Shown: piece after piece, positions 54,869-64,000 of the stretch
How the letters are laid out: each line of letters opens with the position of its first letter
Position numbering within the stretch: the first letter of the stretch is position 1
Source: Branchiostoma floridae
Taxonomy: Eukaryota; Chordata; Leptocardii; Amphioxiformes; Branchiostomatidae
Length of the DNA stretch: 64,000 bases
Direction: 5' to 3'
Assembly: GCF_000003815.2 (NCBI RefSeq)
Contig: NC_049985.1
Span: 24,599,673 to 24,663,672 of the forward strand
Notes under the pieces: generated by a model
The model's database searches: none
What the model saw: the letters and a program-made list of their open reading frames with translations, nothing else
What the model was told of the DNA's origin: nothing
Program-made: the position numbers and the translations under genes

Positions 54869-55835
54869 NNNNNNNNNNNNNNNNNNNNNNNNNNNNNNNN
54901 NNNNNNNNNNNNNNNNNNNNNNNNNNNNNNNNNNNNNNNNNNNNNNNNNNNNNNNNNNNNNNNNNNNNNNNNNNNNNNNNNNNNNNNNNNNNNNNNNNNN
55001 NNNNNNNNNNNNNNNNNNNNNNNNNNNNNNNNNNNNNNNNNNNNNNNNNNNNNNNNNNNNNNNNNNNNNNNNNNNNNNNNNNNNNNNNNNNNNNNNNNNN
55101 NNNNNNNNNNNNNNNNNNNNNNNNNNNNNNNNNNNNNNNNNNNNNNNNNNNNNNNNNNNNNNNNNNNNNNNNNNNNNNNNNNNNNNNNNNNNNNNNNNNN
55201 NNNNNNNNNNNNNNNNNNNNNNNNNNNNNNNNNNNNNNNNNNNNNNNNNNNNNNNNNNNNNNNNNNNNNNNNNNNNNNNNNNNNNNNNNNNNNNNNNNNN
55301 NNNNNNNNNNNNNNNNNNNNNNNNNNNNNNNNNNNNNNNNNNNNNNNNNNNNNNNNNNNNNNNNNNNNNNNNNNNNNNNNNNNNNNNNNNNNNNNNNNNN
55401 NNNNNNNNNNNNNNNNNNNNNNNNNNNNNNNNNNNNNNNNNNNNNNNNNNNNNNNNNNNNNNNNNNNNNNNNNNNNNNNNNNNNNNNNNNNNNNNNNNNN
55501 NNNNNNNNNNNNNNNNNNNNNNNNNNNNNNNNNNNNNNNNNNNNNNNNNNNNNNNNNNNNNNNNNNNNNNNNNNNNNNNNNNNNNNNNNNNNNNNNNNNN
55601 NNNNNNNNNNNNNNNNNNNNNNNNNNNNNNNNNNNNNNNNNNNNNNNNNNNNNNNNNNNNNNNNNNNNNNNNNNNNNNNNNNNNNNNNNNNNNNNNNNNN
55701 NNNNNNNNNNNNNNNNNNNNNNNNNNNNNNNNNNNNNNNNNNNNNNNNNNNNNNNNNNNNNNNNNNNNNNNNNNNNNNNNNNNNNNNNNNNNNNNNNNNN
55801 NNNNNNNNNNNNNNNNNNNNNNNNNNNNNNNNNNN
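54869..55835. other. Assembly gap (967 N)
   Basis: All N. Open frames through it are artefacts. The flanking inverted repeats explain why assembly failed here. Confidence 0.95.
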
Positions 55836-56078
55836 ATACCGAGGAACAGGTGGGTCATTAACCCTATTATCATATAGCCTACCCACACTGACCCATTTAA
55901 GAGTAGATTAGAGTAGAGTAGAGTTTCCAGTTGAGTAGGAGCGACAAATTCTTTTCTAAAACATACATCTTTTATTCAGTACATACATTTGAACAGTGAA
56001 TTTGAACAAAATAAAACTTGTACGTGAAATGTATTTCTGTTCCAAGGCTTAAAATAAGAACAAAGTCGATTCATTATG

Positions 56079-56263
56079 TTACAAACTGTTGCACGCTCCG
56101 TATTTCTCCACTCGCCCATTCTCCAGTTTGTCGAGTTCGTTCGTATCAGGCGCTAAATCTCTGCCGGCTTTCCTGAGGTATTCCGGGATCCCTGTGCTTC
56201 ACAGCTCTTGAGAATCTCGTTCACTACGAACCCAGACACGACTTCTCCGAAGAAAGGTAGCAT
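56079..56263 (-). pseudogene. Small intronless gene-like sequence with one frameshift
   Basis: From an ATG at 56263 the frame reads MLPFFGEVVSGFVVNEILK then SCEAQG. Near 56192 it needs a one-base shift to continue IPEYLRKAGRDLAPDTNE to a stop at 56079-56081. The 185-bp length is one short of a multiple of three. An AATAAA signal (minus strand, 55971-55976) lies about 100 bp after the stop. I do not recognise the product. It could be a processed copy of a small gene, a real gene with a sequencing error, or chance. Confidence 0.3.
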
Positions 56264-57103
56264 TTTGGTCCTCCAGCGCCATGACCCTACTCAATGGCGG
56301 ACCGTGGTGTTATTGTCGGGCGGGGGTGCAAATAATTCTATTTTCCATTTGCAGTTTAAATTGGACATGACTTGAAATAGATTTTATTGTCTTAAATATT
56401 AAAGGTAATTCAATGTTGTTTTAAGACAGCAAATGTTTTCTTTGAACAAAGAAACACGCACTACCGATGTTAATAGAGGGAGCCATCCCCCCTGCCATGC
56501 CTGTACTTATTCCCCTATCTTGGCAGATGGACGATTCCTGGATATCTCATTCTGATTGGCTAGCGTCCTGTTTGTCTGTCCTCCTGATTGGTTTAAACTT
56601 TCAAAAGTTTTATCACATATGTGATAATCAAAAATTTAATGCACGGCTGTTACGGCGTCATAACCAGCATGAAATGGGGCCTTCTGATTGGCCCACGTCC
56701 CCTGGCTATATGATAATACTATTTATTGCATACTTTTAACTACACCTGTTGTAACAATGCTCCGTCAAATATACACATAAATTAATATCTTTGTCAAAAA
56801 TATGTTTTAGATCACTGAAAATCAAGAAAAATAGAAATCTATATGCTATTCAATTAAACTTTTAAAAGCAAACAAACCCACACAGGTATTGATTTACAAA
56901 CTGAGCACTCAGGAAACTTTTATAATATTTACAATATGTACAATATTACATTCTCTAGCCAATCACCTTGTCCAGGGCTTTATCACACAGGTTTAATTAA
57001 CACACACATTCTTCTTCTTGGCAAGCCTTTGTTAAAAAAGATTTGTTAAGACACAGATGTTTGTTTAGGAACCACTAACATTCATGGCCTACAACAAAAT
57101 GCT
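56264..57103. other. Intergenic, no gene seen
   Basis: AT-rich with short open frames only. It covers the 3' flank of the 856-residue Deltex gene. Confidence 0.5.
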
Positions 57104-62492
<5,389 letters not shown>

Positions 62493-62967
62493 TCTGAAGC
62501 CTTGGTCGTCACTACACTACGTCTACAGTAACCTCCAGATCGTTACATGTGTACAGGATATTAGCGCGTCCCCAGAAACTTTCAAAATGTCGGTTATTTC
62601 GATCGCTTGTTGTTTGCATTTAGCTCTAGTGACCTTTCCGCAAGACTACCTACGGGAACTTTGAACTCATGAACTGGAAAAAGCGGAACAAAAGCAAGTA
62701 GCGGTGACGTCACACCGAAACTGAGCAGGCCACGCCCCTTACCTCCGACCAATGGAATCGCTTGACGTCATGGGGATTCCCGAAACTTTCTCTCATGTGA
62801 TGTCAAAGTGACCAATCGGGGCTAAGATTATATAAACTTTTAGGGAAGTGAAACCTTGTTCAATGTAACGCGCCTGCTTACTGGACGGCTGCCCATATTG
62901 ATCGAGAAGTACAAAGTGCTACGTTGTTTTCAGAAGAGAGGACAGTTTTCTCAAATATGGTGCATAG
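62493..62967. promoter_or_regulatory. Bidirectional promoter with NF-kB, two CREs, CCAAT, TATA and ETS-IRF motifs
   Basis: Only 475 bp separate the two divergent ATGs. Motifs: TGACGTCA at 62705-62712 and 62763-62770 (perfect CREs); GGGGATTCCC at 62772-62781 (perfect NF-kB type); CCAAT at 62749-62753 and 62812-62816; CACGCCC near 62731; TATAAA at 62831-62836; GGAAGTGAAA at 62844-62853, an ETS-IRF/ISRE-like site just after the TATA. The TATA points to the plus-strand gene; the minus-strand gene would use a TATA-less start. Induction by NF-kB and IRF factors is inferred. Confidence 0.65.
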
Positions 62968-63169
62968 ATGAATTTATCCACAGATATGGCAACGTCATGG
63001 CAATCTATATTGGTCAGCGGTCTTCCAGACTTCCCTACAGAAGAGATAGCGGAGGACAAGATAACCCTGTACTTCCAGAGCCGCGCCCAGTCTTCAGGAG
63101 GGGACGTGAGGACTGTGAAAGTCAACACTGCAAGTCGACAGGCTGTTGTCACATTTCTGGAAGAGTCAG
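62968..63169 (+). CDS. First exon of a divergent RRM gene (PARP14/DTX3L-type RRM), continues past the window
   Basis: The first ATG is at 62968 (MNLSTDMATSWQS); an alternative is 62986 (MATSWQS). The exon codes for about 67 residues with the RRM core SILVSGLPDF, ITLYFQSRAQSSGGDVRT and QAVVTFLEESG, then GT at 63170-63171. The phase (1) is the same as in the long RRM exons of the two Deltex genes, so a second RRM half-exon is expected beyond 64000. The SGGG-type loop after LYFQS is characteristic of RRMs in PARP10/PARP14 and DTX3L. The gene may be a PARP or another Deltex-like protein; the window cannot decide. Bases 63170-64000 are intron, with an imperfect ~80-bp duplication near 63548-63690. 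Confidence 0.75.
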
Positions 63170-64000
63170 GTAGGACACGAAGAAATTCATTTTGAGATTA
63201 TGATAACTTCAACTTAAGAACTTGATTCCGCAAGGTTTACGTACATCTTGCACATTGAAAAACACTCAAGTTTTGTCCTCAGTATAATGCACTCCTTCAT
63301 ATCTAAATTGTGCATACCTGGCGAGTTATTTCTGCACTAGATGTCTCCCAAACACAGTGTTTTTCAACGTAGTATATTCATGTAACCTAGCTATGTTACG
63401 TTAGTGGATGCAGGTGCATTCAGCCATGTTTTCAATGAGAAAATTCAAAGTCAGGCAGTCTAGAATATGTGTAGAATGGAACTGATTAGAAGTGGATTTG
63501 GCAACTGGCAGAAATGAAAGCAAGCGTCGCCCGTAAAATCCCCTCCCGATGAGTAATGGGGGAATTTTGTTTCAGCTTAGAGAGGGGTTACAAAAAAGCA
63601 AGACTTGAATGACTTCATACGGGGAAAATTCATTTCAGCTTGGGGAGGGGCAAAGTGAATGAGGCTTTGATGACTTCATACCCATTGCAAACAAAATGTT
63701 GTGTCTTGGCACGTCTGTTTGAAGCGACTAATTAAGAAGGGTTTTTCATAATAAAATGAACATGGAAGAAAAAAGAATTGAATTTGCTTGCATGTGTAAT
63801 GTCCTGTATCCCACTACCCAAATGTCAATGTACAAGTCTATATGATCTGTATCATATCATACCTAGGCCGTGTTTACATTTGATATCAGTATTCTGACTG
63901 GTTCATATTTTATGGTATGGTCAGGTTCTCTGTAGTTAGATTTGAATGTTTCTAGAATTGCTATCTGGAGACCATTGACCTCCCAAACTACGTAGAGTCG

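Noticed and set aside
54795-55888. Open frames of about 350 codons across the large gap
   Set aside because: Nearly all codons are N.

Overview
The window looks like a piece of an invertebrate deuterostome genome, most probably amphioxus (Branchiostoma). The evidence is multi-exon genes with GT-AG introns, vertebrate-like DTX3L/PARP14-type RRM, KH-like, macro, RING and Deltex C-terminal (DTC) modules, an expanded TRIM module, a C-type lectin and CR1-like LINEs. The species is an inference. Three assembly gaps are present (3067-3166, 25845-25944, 54869-55835).

Layout. 1-1.9 kb: 3' end of a plus-strand C-type lectin gene with a repeat-built coiled coil. 2.5-8.1 kb: a fold-back minisatellite, a LINE fragment and an apparently intact full-length non-LTR retrotransposon. 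8.9-38.6 kb: three minus-strand paralogues in which a TRIM-type RING/B-box/coiled-coil exon is spliced in phase onto a 5'-truncated DTX3L-like gene ending in a Deltex domain. Copy 2 (19590-23832) is intact and codes for 803 residues. Copies 1 and 3 are each broken inside a coding exon by a ~3.63-kb TTAA-flanked element with long inverted terminal repeats. 38.6-53.7 kb: a 13-exon, 1554-residue minus-strand gene with four RRMs, KH-like segments, a macro domain, a RING and a DTC domain; this is the type from which the TRIM chimeras appear to be built. 57.1-62.5 kb: a second, shorter relative of 856 residues. It is head-to-head with a plus-strand gene whose first exon codes for another RRM (62968-63169, continuing beyond the window).

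All exon junctions given for the Deltex genes were checked for GT-AG and for reading-frame phase. The summed coding lengths of the three intact genes are exact multiples of three.

Functionally the genes read as one family of ubiquitin E3 ligases linked to ADP-ribose signalling: macro domains bind ADP-ribose, and the RING-DTC pair recruits E2 and can act on ADP-ribosylated substrates. In mammals DTX3L and PARP9 are a head-to-head, interferon-inducible pair. Here too the Deltex gene at 57-62 kb has a divergent RRM-gene neighbour, and the two RRM-Deltex promoters carry exact NF-kB-like, CRE/ATF and ETS-IRF composite motifs. The new element is the TRIM-Deltex fusion, a predicted double-RING E3, which has been duplicated in tandem and then attacked by transposons. 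Macro-domain and RING losses show module-by-module evolution in the array.
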